DNA of 64,000 nt from Allosphingosinicella indica (lineage in GTDB: Bacteria > Pseudomonadota > Alphaproteobacteria > Sphingomonadales > Sphingomonadaceae): contig NZ_LT840185.1 in assembly GCF_900177405.1 (NCBI RefSeq), forward strand, positions 983,501 to 1,047,500. Reading direction: 5' to 3'. Position numbers and translations under genes: made by a program. Below the pieces are notes generated by a model. It ran no database searches and was not told the origin of the DNA. It saw only the letters and a list, made by a program, of their open reading frames with translations. Each line of letters starts with the position of its first letter. Positions within the stretch are counted from its first letter, which is position 1. Shown here in pieces: positions 19,719-28,476 of the stretch.

Positions 19719-21119
19719 ATGGGCATCTTATCCGCGGACCGGTCGCCGGGGCAGAAATTGTGGCTGGCGGTGCTGGTGGGGGTGCTGCTTGCCATTCCGC
19801 TCTTCTGCGTGTGGCTGATAATCGACGATCGGCAGAGCCAGTCGATCCAGGCGCAGAATTCGATCGCGGAAGGCTGGGGCGGGGCGCAAATCGTCGCCGG
19901 GCCGGTGCTCGTCATCCCTTATCGCGCGACCGTCACCGAGACGGTGACCGAGAACGACCGCCCCGTCGTCCGATCGCGCCAAGTTTGGCAGGAGCTGTCG
20001 CTCTCCCCCGAAAGCGCCGACATCGAGACGCGGATCAAGCCCGAGCGGCGCCAGCGCTCGATCTACGAGGCGGTGGTCTACGAGGCCGCGGTGTCGGGCC
20101 GCGCGCGCTTCACGATGCCGGCGGACCTGCCGCGCTTCGGCGTCGCCGTTTCCGACATGGCGCTCGACCGCGCGGAACTCCGCTTCGGGCTCAGCGATCC
20201 GCGCGGCCTGTTCGGGACGCCGCCGCGCGTGTCCGTCGGCGGGCAGCCGCTGAGGCTACAGCCTGGCGGCGGCACCCCGGCGACCAGCGGCGCGGGCTTC
20301 TTCGCCTGGATCGACGCCGCGCCGCTGGCTGCGTCGCCGGTCGTCGCAGAGTTCGCCTATGACGTGCGCGGCAACGGCTGGCTGAGCCTTGCGCCACAGG
20401 CCGGCGACACGCGTTGGCGCGTCGCATCGGCCTGGCCGCACCCGAGCTTCCAGGGCGGCTTCCTCCCCGTCGAGCGGCGCGTTTCCGACGACGGCTTCAC
20501 CGCCACTTATCGTGTCGGCAACCTTGCGCTCGGCCAGTCGCTGGTCGGCATCGGCTCTCCGCAATCCGTTACTCGCCCGCCTCCGCAGACCGACGTCGCC
20601 GCACCGTCCGGCGGCGGCTATGAGGCGCGGGTCAGCCTGATCCGCCCGGTCGATCTCTATTCGCAGGTCAGCCGCGCCTCGAAATACGGCTTCCTGTTCA
20701 TCGGCTTCACCTTCCTCGCCTTCCTGCTGTTCGACGTGATCGGCGGCCTTCGCGTCTCCGGCGTCGAATATCTGCTGGTCGGCGCTGGGCTGATCCTGTT
20801 CTTCGTGCTGCTGCTCGCGCTCGCCGAGGTGATCGGCTTCGGCCCCGCCTATCTGGTCGCGAGCCTCGCGATCATCGGCCTGCTTACCGCTTATTCCGCC
20901 GCGGTGCTGAGAAGCTGGCGCCGCGCCGGCTTCATCGGCGCACTGCTCGCGGGGCTCTACGTCGTGCTTTACATCCTCCTCAGCCTCGAAGCCTATTCGC
21001 TGCTGATCGGATCGGGCCTGCTGTTCGCCGCGCTCGCAACGGTGATGTACGTCACCCGCAACCTCGACTGGGGCGCGAAGCGCGGCGAACCTAGCGCCAG
21101 CGAAGGTTCGACCGGTTGA
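19719..21119 (+). CDS. creD: Inner-membrane protein CreD-like
   Basis: Member of the CreD family, inner-membrane proteins linked in other bacteria to the CreBC regulon, envelope integrity and colicin E2 tolerance; molecular function unknown. It has 466 residues: a first helix (LWLAVLVGVLLAIPLFCVWLII), a large periplasmic domain with AEGWGGAQIVAGPVLVIPY (family signature), and a C-terminal membrane block of about five helices starting RASKYGFLFIGFTFLAFLLFDVIGGLRV. No creBC two-component genes are in the window. Its last 29 bases overlap the end of the convergent oxidase gene. Confidence 0.87.
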   Translation: MGILSADRSPGQKLWLAVLVGVLLAIPLFCVWLIIDDRQSQSIQAQNSIAEGWGGAQIVAGPVLVIPYRATVTETVTENDRPVVRSRQVWQELSLSPESADIETRIKPERRQRSIYEAVVYEAAVSGRARFTMPADLPRFGVAVSDMALDRAELRFGLSDPRGLFGTPPRVSVGGQPLRLQPGGGTPATSGAGFFAWIDAAPLAASPVVAEFAYDVRGNGWLSLAPQAGDTRWRVASAWPHPSFQGGFLPVERRVSDDGFTATYRVGNLALGQSLVGIGSPQSVTRPPPQTDVAAPSGGGYEARVSLIRPVDLYSQVSRASKYGFLFIGFTFLAFLLFDVIGGLRVSGVEYLLVGAGLILFFVLLLALAEVIGFGPAYLVASLAIIGLLTAYSAAVLRSWRRAGFIGALLAGLYVVLYILLSLEAYSLLIGSGLLFAALATVMYVTRNLDWGAKRGEPSASEGSTG

Positions 21120-22239
21120 GCTGATCGAGCCGGGTGACGCCCATCAGGCGCATCCCCCGGTCGATCTCGGCGCGGAGCTTGGCGAGCGCGCATTCGACCC
21201 CCGCCTGCCCGCCGGCGGCAAGCGCGTAGAGATAGAGCCGCCCGCCCGAACAGGCTGTGGCGCCGACGCTCAGCGCCTTCAGCACATGGCTGCCGCGCCG
21301 GATGCCGCCGTCGCAGATCACCTCGATACGCCCGCCGACCGCATCGACGATCTCGGCGAGCTGATCGAACGGCGCGCGGCTTCCGTCGAGCTGCCGCCCG
21401 CCGTGGTTGGAGACGTAGATCGCGGTGGCGCCGATATCGATCGCGCGCTTCGCGTCCGCCACCGACATGATGCCCTTCAGCGCGAACGGGCCGCCCCAAT
21501 CGGCGCGGATCGCCTCCGCCGTCTTCCAGTCCATCGCCGGATCGAACATGCGGTTGATGTAATCAGCGACCCCCATCGCGACCGAGCTGCCGTGGGTGAC
21601 ATAATCCTTGATATTGGCGAGCGCGAAGGGCTCGCGACGGAGGTAGTTGAGCGTCCAGCCGGGGTGTGCGGCGAAGCTCAGCAGCGATCGCGGCGTCCAG
21701 CGCGGCGGCGTCGTAAAGCCGCTCCGCAAATCGCGCTCGCGGTTGCCACCGACGATCGTGTCGACGGTGAGCGCGATGGCGTCGAACCCCGCTTCCTTGC
21801 AGCGCTGGACGAGCGCGCGGTTGAGGCCGGCATCGCGATGGACGTAGAGCTGGAACAGCTTGGGAGTCGAGACGGTGCGGCCGATCTCCTCGATGCTGAC
21901 CGTGCCGATCGTCGAAATGCCGAAATAAGTGCCGAACTTCTCGACCGCACGGCCGACGGCGCGCTCGCCCTCCCAGTGGAACAGCCGCTGCATCGCAGTG
22001 GGGGAAAGCATCACCGGCATCGCGATCCGCTTGCCGAGCACCTCCACCGACATGTCGATATCGGCGACGCCGGCCAGCACGCCGGGGACGAGATCGCAAT
22101 CGTCATAAGCGGCCGCGCTCCGCCGCAGCGTCACCTCGTCGTCGGCGCCGCCGTCGATATAGTCGAACACCGGACCCGGCAGCCGCCGCTTCGCCAGCGC
22201 GCGGAAATCCTCGACATTGTGGCAATCGCGGACATGCAT
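21091..22239 (-). CDS. FMN-dependent alpha-hydroxy-acid oxidase/dehydrogenase
   Basis: TIM-barrel FMN enzyme of the lactate dehydrogenase (LldD) / glycolate oxidase family. It has 382 residues from the ATG at 22239. Seen: NVEDFRALAKRRLPGPVFDYIDGGADDEVTLRRS (N-terminal signature), MPVMLSPTAMQRLFHWEGE, LKGIMSVADAKRAIDIGATAIYVSNHGGRQLDGSRAPFDQL, in which the catalytic histidine is in SNHGGRQLD, and EVICDGGIRRGSHVLKAL for FMN phosphate binding. An L-lactate dehydrogenase (quinone) role is likely but not proven from sequence. The open frame upstream of this ATG is not credible coding sequence. Confidence 0.9.
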   Translation of the reverse strand: MHVRDCHNVEDFRALAKRRLPGPVFDYIDGGADDEVTLRRSAAAYDDCDLVPGVLAGVADIDMSVEVLGKRIAMPVMLSPTAMQRLFHWEGERAVGRAVEKFGTYFGISTIGTVSIEEIGRTVSTPKLFQLYVHRDAGLNRALVQRCKEAGFDAIALTVDTIVGGNRERDLRSGFTTPPRWTPRSLLSFAAHPGWTLNYLRREPFALANIKDYVTHGSSVAMGVADYINRMFDPAMDWKTAEAIRADWGGPFALKGIMSVADAKRAIDIGATAIYVSNHGGRQLDGSRAPFDQLAEIVDAVGGRIEVICDGGIRRGSHVLKALSVGATACSGGRLYLYALAAGGQAGVECALAKLRAEIDRGMRLMGVTRLDQLNRSNLRWR

Positions 22240-22335
22240 CGCCGCGGACCTTGCCCGCGATCCGCGGTCGAAACAATCCGGCGCTTCGTCGGGAGGCGGT
22301 TGCCGCATGCCCCCGGGCGCGGCCAGCACGGCGCC

Positions 22336-23289
22336 ATGCGGATCGCGCTCCTCGCCTTGCTGCTCGCCGGCTGCGCCGCCGATGCCGCGACACCGACGTG
22401 GACGCTGATCCCCGGCGGATTCGATGCCGGGCGTCAGCCGGACGGCAACAGCGTGCTGATCGACGCGCCCCAAGGCCTGATCCTCGTCGATACCGGCCGC
22501 CACGCCGCGCACCAGGCGAAGATCCTCGCCGCCGCGAGGGGTGCGGGCAAGCCCGTCGCCGCGATCGTCAACACCCACTGGCACCTCGATCACAGCGGCG
22601 GCAATGCCGAGATTCGCGCCGCCTTCCCCGGCATTCCGCTCTACGCCAGCCGCGCGGTGGAAGGCGCGCTCGACGGCTTTCTCGCCGACAGCCGCCGGGA
22701 CGCGCTCGCCTATATCGCGTCGGGCAAGGCTGACGCCGCGACCGAGGCCGAAATCCGCGCCGACATCGCCGCGAGCGAGGATCGCGGCGCGCTGGTGCCC
22801 GACCATCCGGTCGAGGCGTCGGGAGAGAGTGCCATCGCGGGCCGCACGATCGACCTCCGCCTCGCCCGTAACGCCGCGACCGCGGGCGACGTCTGGCTCT
22901 ACCTGCCCGAAGACCATACTGTGATCGTCGGCGATATCGTCACGCTGCCCGTGCCCTTCCTCGACACCGCCTCTGCCGGCGGCTGGCTCGCCGCGCTCGA
23001 CCACGTCGCGGCGACGCCGTTCGAGACTTTGATCCCCGGCCACGGCCCGGCGATGGACCGCGCCGCCTTCGCCCGCTGGCATGGCGCCTTCCGCAACCTC
23101 GTCGCCTGCGCGGACGGCGAAGCGAGCGACGGCGACTGCGCGGCGGGGTGGCGGCGCGATCTCGGCCCGCTGCTCCCCGCCGCCGATGCCAACCGCGCGG
23201 ACCGGATGATCGCTTATTACCTGACCGCGCGGCTCCGTCCCGGATCGCCGGGCCGCGCGAAGCCCGAGGCCAGGCCGGCGAAAGATTGA
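22336..23289 (+). CDS. Metallo-beta-lactamase-fold lipoprotein
   Basis: Predicted exported zinc hydrolase of 317 residues. The signal ends LLAGC (C13), so it is probably lipid-anchored. The metal motif HWHLDH (81-86) has one departure from the common HxHxDH only in its spacer residues and is intact. VIVGDIVTLPVPFLD gives the bridging aspartate and LIPGHGP the last histidine. The pattern is nearer to SoxH/quinoprotein-relay-associated metallohydrolases than to true beta-lactamases; substrate unknown. It is divergent to the FMN oxidase, with 96 bases between the starts. Confidence 0.86.
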   Translation: MRIALLALLLAGCAADAATPTWTLIPGGFDAGRQPDGNSVLIDAPQGLILVDTGRHAAHQAKILAAARGAGKPVAAIVNTHWHLDHSGGNAEIRAAFPGIPLYASRAVEGALDGFLADSRRDALAYIASGKADAATEAEIRADIAASEDRGALVPDHPVEASGESAIAGRTIDLRLARNAATAGDVWLYLPEDHTVIVGDIVTLPVPFLDTASAGGWLAALDHVAATPFETLIPGHGPAMDRAAFARWHGAFRNLVACADGEASDGDCAAGWRRDLGPLLPAADANRADRMIAYYLTARLRPGSPGRAKPEARPAKD

Positions 23290-23320
23290 TGAGGCGGGGC
23301 GGGCGCCTTATGCCCGCGCC

Positions 23321-24121
23321 ATGACGATCGCCGCCGGTTCCGTCCACGCCCTGCTGCTCGCCGGCCAGCGCCCCGGGCCGGACGCGCTCGCCGACCATTT
23401 CGGGGTCGCGCTCAAGGTGCTGGTGCCGCTCGACGGGGAGCCGATGCTGGCCCGCGTCGCGCACATGCTCGCCGATCATCCGGCGATCGGCCGCGTCGCC
23501 ATCCTCACCGCCGACCGCGAGGTCATTCTCGCCGATCCCGGCTGCGCCTGGCTGGCGGATCATCCGCGCATCGCCTTCGCGCCCGCAGCGGCGACGATCA
23601 GCCGGACGGTCAGCGATGCGATGGGCGAGCCCTCACCGGACCATCCGGTGCTGGTGACGACCGGCGACCATCCGCTGCTCGAAACCGCAATGATCGACGC
23701 GTTTCTGGCGGCGAGCGCGGCAACGGATGCCGACCTTACCGTCGCCGTCGTCGAGCGCGGCCGCTACGAAGCACTGCTCGCCGAGGGGCGTCGCACCTGG
23801 CTGCGCTTTCGCGGCGGTGCCTATTCGGGCGCCAACCTGTTCCTGCTGCGGACGCCCGCAGCGCGCCGCGCCGTGACCTTCTGGCAGAAGGTCGAGGCGG
23901 ACCGGAAGAAGGGGCGGAAGATCGTCGCCGCCTTCGGGCCGCTGCTGCTCGCCGCCGTGGGCCTGAAGCTGCTGACGCTCCATCGCGGCCTGGCCCTCGC
24001 CGGGCGGCGGCTGGGCGTGCGCGTCGCGGCGATCGAGATGGACGACCCGCTCGTCTGCATCGATGTCGACAAGGTCGAGGATCATGCGCTCGCCACGCAT
24101 CTGTTGCAGCAGCGCGCGTGA
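23321..24121 (+). CDS. MobA-like nucleotidyltransferase
   Basis: Predicted cytosolic enzyme that transfers NMP from an NTP to a phosphorylated small molecule. It has 266 residues: glycine-rich loop HALLLAGQRPG (9-19), K32 in LKVLVPLDGEPML, catalytic metal aspartate D116 in TTGDHPLL, GAYSGANLFLL in the middle, and a second metal-binding aspartate in CIDVDKVEDH near the C-terminus. The loop LAGQRPG departs from the usual LAGGxGTR. It overlaps the next gene by four bases and is first in a three-gene coupled set with a CDP-glycerol-phosphotransferase-like protein and a HAD phosphatase, suggesting it makes a CDP- or similar activated polyol. The substrate is inference. Confidence 0.82.
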   Translation: MTIAAGSVHALLLAGQRPGPDALADHFGVALKVLVPLDGEPMLARVAHMLADHPAIGRVAILTADREVILADPGCAWLADHPRIAFAPAAATISRTVSDAMGEPSPDHPVLVTTGDHPLLETAMIDAFLAASAATDADLTVAVVERGRYEALLAEGRRTWLRFRGGAYSGANLFLLRTPAARRAVTFWQKVEADRKKGRKIVAAFGPLLLAAVGLKLLTLHRGLALAGRRLGVRVAAIEMDDPLVCIDVDKVEDHALATHLLQQRA

Positions 24122-25275
24122 AGCGGGTCGGCTTCCTCTTCAACCATGACGCCGCGCATCAGGCGGCGCATATCGCGGGCATCGCCGGCGCGCTCGCCAC
24201 GACGCGGACCGACATCCAGACGCTCGCGCTCTATTCGCGGCCGATGCTGCGCGACACGGTGGAGGCGATCGTCGGCGCGGACGCGGCAGCGAAGATCGAA
24301 TGGGTGCATATCCGCCCCGGCCCAGCCGCACGCCTGGCCGCGCCCGCGCTCGACAGGCTGCTGCCCTTCACCCGGCTGACGGCGCTCCGCGACAATCTCG
24401 ATCTCTTCGCCACGCTCGACGCTTTGGTCTCGACCGAGCGGACCTGCCTGCTGGTGAAGCGCAGGCTCAACGCGCGCAGCCCGAAGATCGTCTACGTCCC
24501 CCACGGCGCGGGGGACCGCAACGTCGCCTATCATCCGGAAAAGGCGGGTTTCGATCTCTTCCTCGTCTCGGGCCGCAAATATGTCGATGCGGCGACGCGC
24601 GCCGGGCTGCTCGGGCCGGACAATTGGCGGATCATCGGCTACCCCAAGTTCGACGCGGTGCTGGAAGGCAGGCCGCGCCCGCGCCTCTTCGACAACGGCC
24701 GGCCGGCCTTCCTCTACAACCCGCATTTCGACCCCGAGCTGTCGTCCTGGTACGATTTCGGGCCCGATCTCATCCGCTGGTTCGCCGCACATCCGGATGT
24801 CGGCAATCTCGTCGTCGCGCCGCACGTCATGCTGTTCCGCAAGAAGCTGCATTATTCGCTGGAGCTGAAGCGGCTGCGCATCCGCCCGCCGATCCCCGCG
24901 GAGGCCAGCGCCCCCAACATCCTGGTCGATACCGGAAGCCCGCGCCTCTTCGACATGCACTACACGTTAGGCGCAGACGTCTATATCGGTGACGTCTCCA
25001 GCCAAGTGTACGAGTTCCTCGCGATCCCGCGCGCCTGCTACTTCCTCGACAGCCACGATGGCCGCGCGCGTGGGGGCGAGAATTACCGCTTCTGGTCGCT
25101 CGGCCGCGTCGCCGGTTCGGTCGCTGAGCTCGGCGCAATGCTTTCCGGCTGGCGCGAGGACGCCGACCGCTTCGAGGGCGTCCAGCGCGAGCAGTTCGGC
25201 TTTTCGATCGACCTCGGTGACTGCCCGGCCTCGATCCGCGGCGCAGAGGCCATCGCCGATTATCTGGGGGCTTGA
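24118..25275 (+). CDS. CDP-glycerol glycerophosphotransferase-like protein
   Basis: GT-B-like transferase of 385 residues, beginning at a GTG that overlaps the preceding stop. Motifs of the teichoic-acid-type glycerophosphotransferase family are present: VPHGAGDR (127-134), DLFLVSGRKYVDAATRAGLL, IIGYPKFDAVL (172-182), and the C-terminal GDVSSQVYEFLAIPRACYFLD (291 on), where the family has a D-x-S-S-x4-E segment binding the nucleotide. N-terminal residues 1-110 are unlike classical TagF. In Gram-negative bacteria such proteins may add glycerol-phosphate or other polyol-phosphate to surface glycans. Acceptor and donor are unknown; the upstream nucleotidyltransferase is a plausible donor synthetase. 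Confidence 0.8.
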   Translation: MKRVGFLFNHDAAHQAAHIAGIAGALATTRTDIQTLALYSRPMLRDTVEAIVGADAAAKIEWVHIRPGPAARLAAPALDRLLPFTRLTALRDNLDLFATLDALVSTERTCLLVKRRLNARSPKIVYVPHGAGDRNVAYHPEKAGFDLFLVSGRKYVDAATRAGLLGPDNWRIIGYPKFDAVLEGRPRPRLFDNGRPAFLYNPHFDPELSSWYDFGPDLIRWFAAHPDVGNLVVAPHVMLFRKKLHYSLELKRLRIRPPIPAEASAPNILVDTGSPRLFDMHYTLGADVYIGDVSSQVYEFLAIPRACYFLDSHDGRARGGENYRFWSLGRVAGSVAELGAMLSGWREDADRFEGVQREQFGFSIDLGDCPASIRGAEAIADYLGA

Positions 25276-25955
25276 TGAACCGGACGCTGCTCGCCCTCTA
25301 CGATCTCGACCGCACGGTAAGCTGGCGGCCGACCTATTCGCTGTTCCTGCTGAAGAGCGCGGCGCGGATCGCGCCGTGGCGGCTGCTGCTGGCGCCCGCG
25401 GTGCTGGCGGCGATGATCGCGCACAAGGCCGGCCTCTTCGATCGCGACCGTCTGAAGACGATCATGTGGGCGCTGATGCTGGGCCGCGTCGCACCGCACG
25501 ATCTGGAATGCGCGGTCGCCGCCTTCACCGCCGAGCAGATCGCCGGCAACATCCGCCCCGGCGCGCGCGCGCAGATCGCCGCCGACCGCGCGCGCGGCGC
25601 AAAGCTGGTGCTGGCGACCGCGGCGCACGAGCTCTACGCCGCGCCGATCGCCGCAGCGCTCGGCATGGACGCGGTGGTCGCGACGCAGGCGGCGGTGGAC
25701 GATCAGGGGCGGATCGGCCCCGCGCTCATGGGCGCCAATGTCTATGGCGATAGCAAGCTCGCCGCGATCCTCGCCTATCTCGAACGCGAGGCGCTGCGCC
25801 GCGAGCATCTGACGGTGGCCTTCTATTCGGACAGCTCATCCGACCGGCCGGTGTTCGAATGGGTGGACGAGCCGGTCGCGGTCAATCCGTCGAAGAAGCT
25901 CGCCCGCCTCGCCGCCACGCGCGGCTGGCCGATCAGGGACTGGTCACGGCCGTAA
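25275..25955 (+). CDS. HAD-superfamily (subclass IB) phosphatase
   Basis: A 226-residue hydrolase of the phosphoserine-phosphatase-like HAD-IB group. The nucleophile motif is DLDRT (D10, D12), a helical cap follows (about 20-95), LVLATAAHELYAAPIAAALGMD carries the motif II position (T), and AFYSDSSSDRPVFEWVDEPVAVNPSKKLARLA near the C-terminus holds motifs III and IV. The start shares one base with the preceding stop (TGATG). As the last of three coupled genes it may remove a phosphate from the intermediate or product of the pathway; the substrate is not readable from sequence. Its 3-prime end overlaps the convergent PLP-enzyme gene by 23 bases. Confidence 0.85.
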   Translation: MNRTLLALYDLDRTVSWRPTYSLFLLKSAARIAPWRLLLAPAVLAAMIAHKAGLFDRDRLKTIMWALMLGRVAPHDLECAVAAFTAEQIAGNIRPGARAQIAADRARGAKLVLATAAHELYAAPIAAALGMDAVVATQAAVDDQGRIGPALMGANVYGDSKLAAILAYLEREALRREHLTVAFYSDSSSDRPVFEWVDEPVAVNPSKKLARLAATRGWPIRDWSRP

Positions 25956-27420
25956 GCGGCCGCCCGGCGGGCGCCCGCACCGCCTGAAGCGCCGCCGCGA
26001 TTTTCGCCATGTCGGCGTCGAGCGCCTCGCGCAGCGCCGCCTTCTCCATCGCCGCGAAGCGGACGAGCTGCGGCATGGCGAGGCCGATGCGCAAGGTCGC
26101 GCCCCAGCCGCCGCCCGCGAGCGGCACGCATTTGACCGGCTGGCCGACGCGCACGCCCTGATCGACCATCGCGCGGTGCCAGCGCTGCGCATCCTCGAAG
26201 GTCGCGCCGCCGCGGCTGAAATCGAGCGTCGAGAGCGTCCGCATCTCGATCGGATGCGCATCCGCCACCGCGCGGTCGCCGGGCGGATAAGGCGCCACCC
26301 GGCGCGCGCCGAGGCCATCCACCATGTGCCGCCGCACGGCATTATGGAAGGCGAGGATCGCGCGCCGCACCGCGGCTGGATCGAGCGCCTGGAACCGTTC
26401 CAGCTCGAACACCGATGCCTCCAGCCGCAGCAGCAGGCCGAGGTTGACGCCCTCGACCAGCGTCTCGCGCCCCGGCCAGCCGGCGGGCCATTCGGCGCGG
26501 CGGAAGATGGTGGCGAAGCCTTCAGGAAGTCGCGTCACCGGCCGCGCCGCGCGCGGTACCAGCGCGAAGCCGCTGAACGGCGGCCCGCCCATGAACTTCG
26601 ATCCAGTGACGAAGACGATCCCGCCGCGCGCCAGATAGTCGCGGACCGCGCCGCCCGTGATCCGCGCCTGACACGCGTCGACCACCAAGCGCATCGCATC
26701 GCCATGCCGCGCGGCAAGCGCGTCCACGTCGGCAAGCGTGGGGACGATCAGTCCCGTCTTCGATCCGTGGACGACATGGACGAGCGCGTGCCGCCCCGCC
26801 GCCTTCGCCCGCCCGATCGCCGCATCCAGCGCCGCAGCGATGTCCACCGAGCTGCGCGCCGCGCCGCTGGCGTCGCGCACTGCGACATCCTCCAGCGTGA
26901 CGCCGTCCAGCCCCGGCACCGGATCGCCCGGCGACACCGCAGCACCCAGCGCCGTCTCGTCAGCGAAATAGCGGCCGAAAGCGGAATGGATGCACCCACT
27001 CCCCACCTCGTCCGCGCCGAGCAGGATATTGTGGATTCCGCCGGGCGCACGGCCCAGCGCGGCGGCGAGCGTGACATATTCGAGATCGGTGCCCGACGGC
27101 GCGAAGACGACATCCGTGTCGTCATCCACGCCGTAGGCCCGGCGTATCCGGCCGGCCATCCCGGCCAGCGCCGCCGCATAGGCCTCCGCCGCCAGCTCCC
27201 CGTCCGGCGCCAGCCGCTCGGCCGCCGCCCGCACATGCGCGAAAGCGTCGGCGGATATGTCGTTGGCGGTGGACGAAGCGTAGGCGGTGAGCCGCGACGG
27301 CCGCGGCGCGCTGAAATAGCGGTTGAGGCCGCTCGCCGGGTCCATCACGATCCGCGCGTCGCCGCCGCGGCTCATCATATTGCTGACATCGATCATCGCT
27401 AGCGCTTGGCCCCGTTCCAT
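25933..27420 (-). CDS. Unassigned PLP-dependent (fold type I) enzyme
   Basis: A 495-residue protein I cannot assign to a named family. Seen: DVVFAPSGTDLEYVTLAAALG (phosphate-binding and ring-stacking region), HALVHVVHGSKTGLIVPTLADVDAL, RLVVDACQARI with the aspartate expected to contact the pyridine nitrogen, and FVTGSKFMGGPPFSG with the probable Schiff-base lysine after Ser. This order fits aminotransferase class V, cysteine-desulfurase and SepCysS-like proteins, but the sequence context is different and the C-terminal 200 residues are long. An in-frame ATG at 27396 (487 residues) is an equally possible start; neither has a strong ribosome-binding site. It is divergent to the ATP-grasp gene with only ten bases between the starts, so promoters must lie within coding sequence or the two overlap in regulation. 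Confidence 0.72.
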   Translation of the reverse strand: MERGQALAMIDVSNMMSRGGDARIVMDPASGLNRYFSAPRPSRLTAYASSTANDISADAFAHVRAAAERLAPDGELAAEAYAAALAGMAGRIRRAYGVDDDTDVVFAPSGTDLEYVTLAAALGRAPGGIHNILLGADEVGSGCIHSAFGRYFADETALGAAVSPGDPVPGLDGVTLEDVAVRDASGAARSSVDIAAALDAAIGRAKAAGRHALVHVVHGSKTGLIVPTLADVDALAARHGDAMRLVVDACQARITGGAVRDYLARGGIVFVTGSKFMGGPPFSGFALVPRAARPVTRLPEGFATIFRRAEWPAGWPGRETLVEGVNLGLLLRLEASVFELERFQALDPAAVRRAILAFHNAVRRHMVDGLGARRVAPYPPGDRAVADAHPIEMRTLSTLDFSRGGATFEDAQRWHRAMVDQGVRVGQPVKCVPLAGGGWGATLRIGLAMPQLVRFAAMEKAALREALDADMAKIAAALQAVRAPAGRPLTAVTSP

Positions 27421-27429
27421 GGCGGGATT

Positions 27430-28476
27430 ATGACCGCCGCGCCACCGCCTCCCCCCGAAAGGCCCCCGCCAGTGTCCGCGTTCGTCCAGCCGTTGAAAAT
27501 TCCCGACGAGGCGAAGCATCGCCTCCGCATCCTCTTCATCGCCAAGCACGCCAAATGGGCCGGCGGCCTCCACCCCGAGGACGGGAATCACGCGCTCTAC
27601 CATGTCGAGGTGCGCGAGATTCTGGAGGGTCTAGGCCTCAACCTCGTCCTCGAGGACCGCTACGAGGCGCTGTTCGACCGGCCCGACGTCGATTTCGTCT
27701 TCCCGCTGCTCAACCGCGGCGGCTTCCTCAATTCGGAGATGATGCTGCCGCTGCTCTGCACGCGCCACGGCATCCCCTTCCTCGGCGCCTCGCCGATCCT
27801 GCGCGGCCTCTCCGACGACAAGCATCTGACTAAGCTGGAGGCGGCGGCGCGCGGCGTGCCGACCAGCCCCTGGGCGATCTACCGCCGCGGCGCGCCCGTG
27901 CGCGAGGCCGGTTGCCCGATGGCGGAGCGGATGGTCATCAAGCCCAACGCGTCGTCAGCAAGCTGGGGCGTCTCCGACGCGTTCGACTGGAAGGGCGTCG
28001 CCGATGCGGTGGCGGGCATCCACGATCAGGGCCATGATGCGATCGTAGAGCCGTTCCTCAACGGCAGCGACGTCGAGGTGCCGGTGATCACCGTTGGCGG
28101 CAAACCCGTCGTCATGCCGATGATGCTGTTCGAGCAGGCCGACCCCTCGCACCTGCGCACCTATTACGAGAAGCGCGACCTCGTCGATCGTGCGCAGAAA
28201 TATCAGCTCGTTCCCTTCGCGGATGCGCGCTGGCAGCCCGAGATCGACGCGCTCACGCTGAAGCTCGTCGAGATCTTCCGCCCGTTCGATTACGGCCGCT
28301 TCGAATTCCGCCTCGACGCCGAAGCGGGCGAGGTGCGGATGCTGGAGGTCAACCTCAACTGCAACCTCTGGTCGCAGAAGGTCTACGGCCGCTCCGCCGC
28401 GCTCTTCGGCTGGAGCCAGGCCGAACTCATCGAAACCATCCTCGCCGAAAGCCTCGCCCGGCACGGGCTGATCTGA
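27430..28476 (+). CDS. ATP-grasp ligase, D-Ala-D-Ala-ligase-like
   Basis: A 348-residue ATP-grasp protein. After a Pro-rich leader (MTAAPPPPPERPPP), RLRILFIAKHAKWAGG opens the N-domain; DFVFPLLNRGGFLNSEMMLPLLCTRHGIPFLGASPILRGLSDDKHLTKLEAAARGVPTSPWAIY matches the D-Ala-D-Ala ligase core; MVIKPNASSASWGVSDAF is the ATP-binding lysine and loop; VEPFLNGSDVEVPVITVGGKPVV follows; and RMLEVNLNCNLWSQKVYGRSA carries the metal-binding E and N. In true Ddl the last motif reads EVNTxPGxT, so a different substrate is likely. It is divergent to the PLP enzyme gene. Peptide-bond formation between an unknown amino acid and amine is the best general guess. Confidence 0.78.
   Translation: MTAAPPPPPERPPPVSAFVQPLKIPDEAKHRLRILFIAKHAKWAGGLHPEDGNHALYHVEVREILEGLGLNLVLEDRYEALFDRPDVDFVFPLLNRGGFLNSEMMLPLLCTRHGIPFLGASPILRGLSDDKHLTKLEAAARGVPTSPWAIYRRGAPVREAGCPMAERMVIKPNASSASWGVSDAFDWKGVADAVAGIHDQGHDAIVEPFLNGSDVEVPVITVGGKPVVMPMMLFEQADPSHLRTYYEKRDLVDRAQKYQLVPFADARWQPEIDALTLKLVEIFRPFDYGRFEFRLDAEAGEVRMLEVNLNCNLWSQKVYGRSAALFGWSQAELIETILAESLARHGLI

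Noticed and set aside
22336..23289. True class B beta-lactamase
   Set aside because: The fold and HxHxDH motif are present, but the wider sequence follows the general metallohydrolase group and it is a lipoprotein without resistance context.
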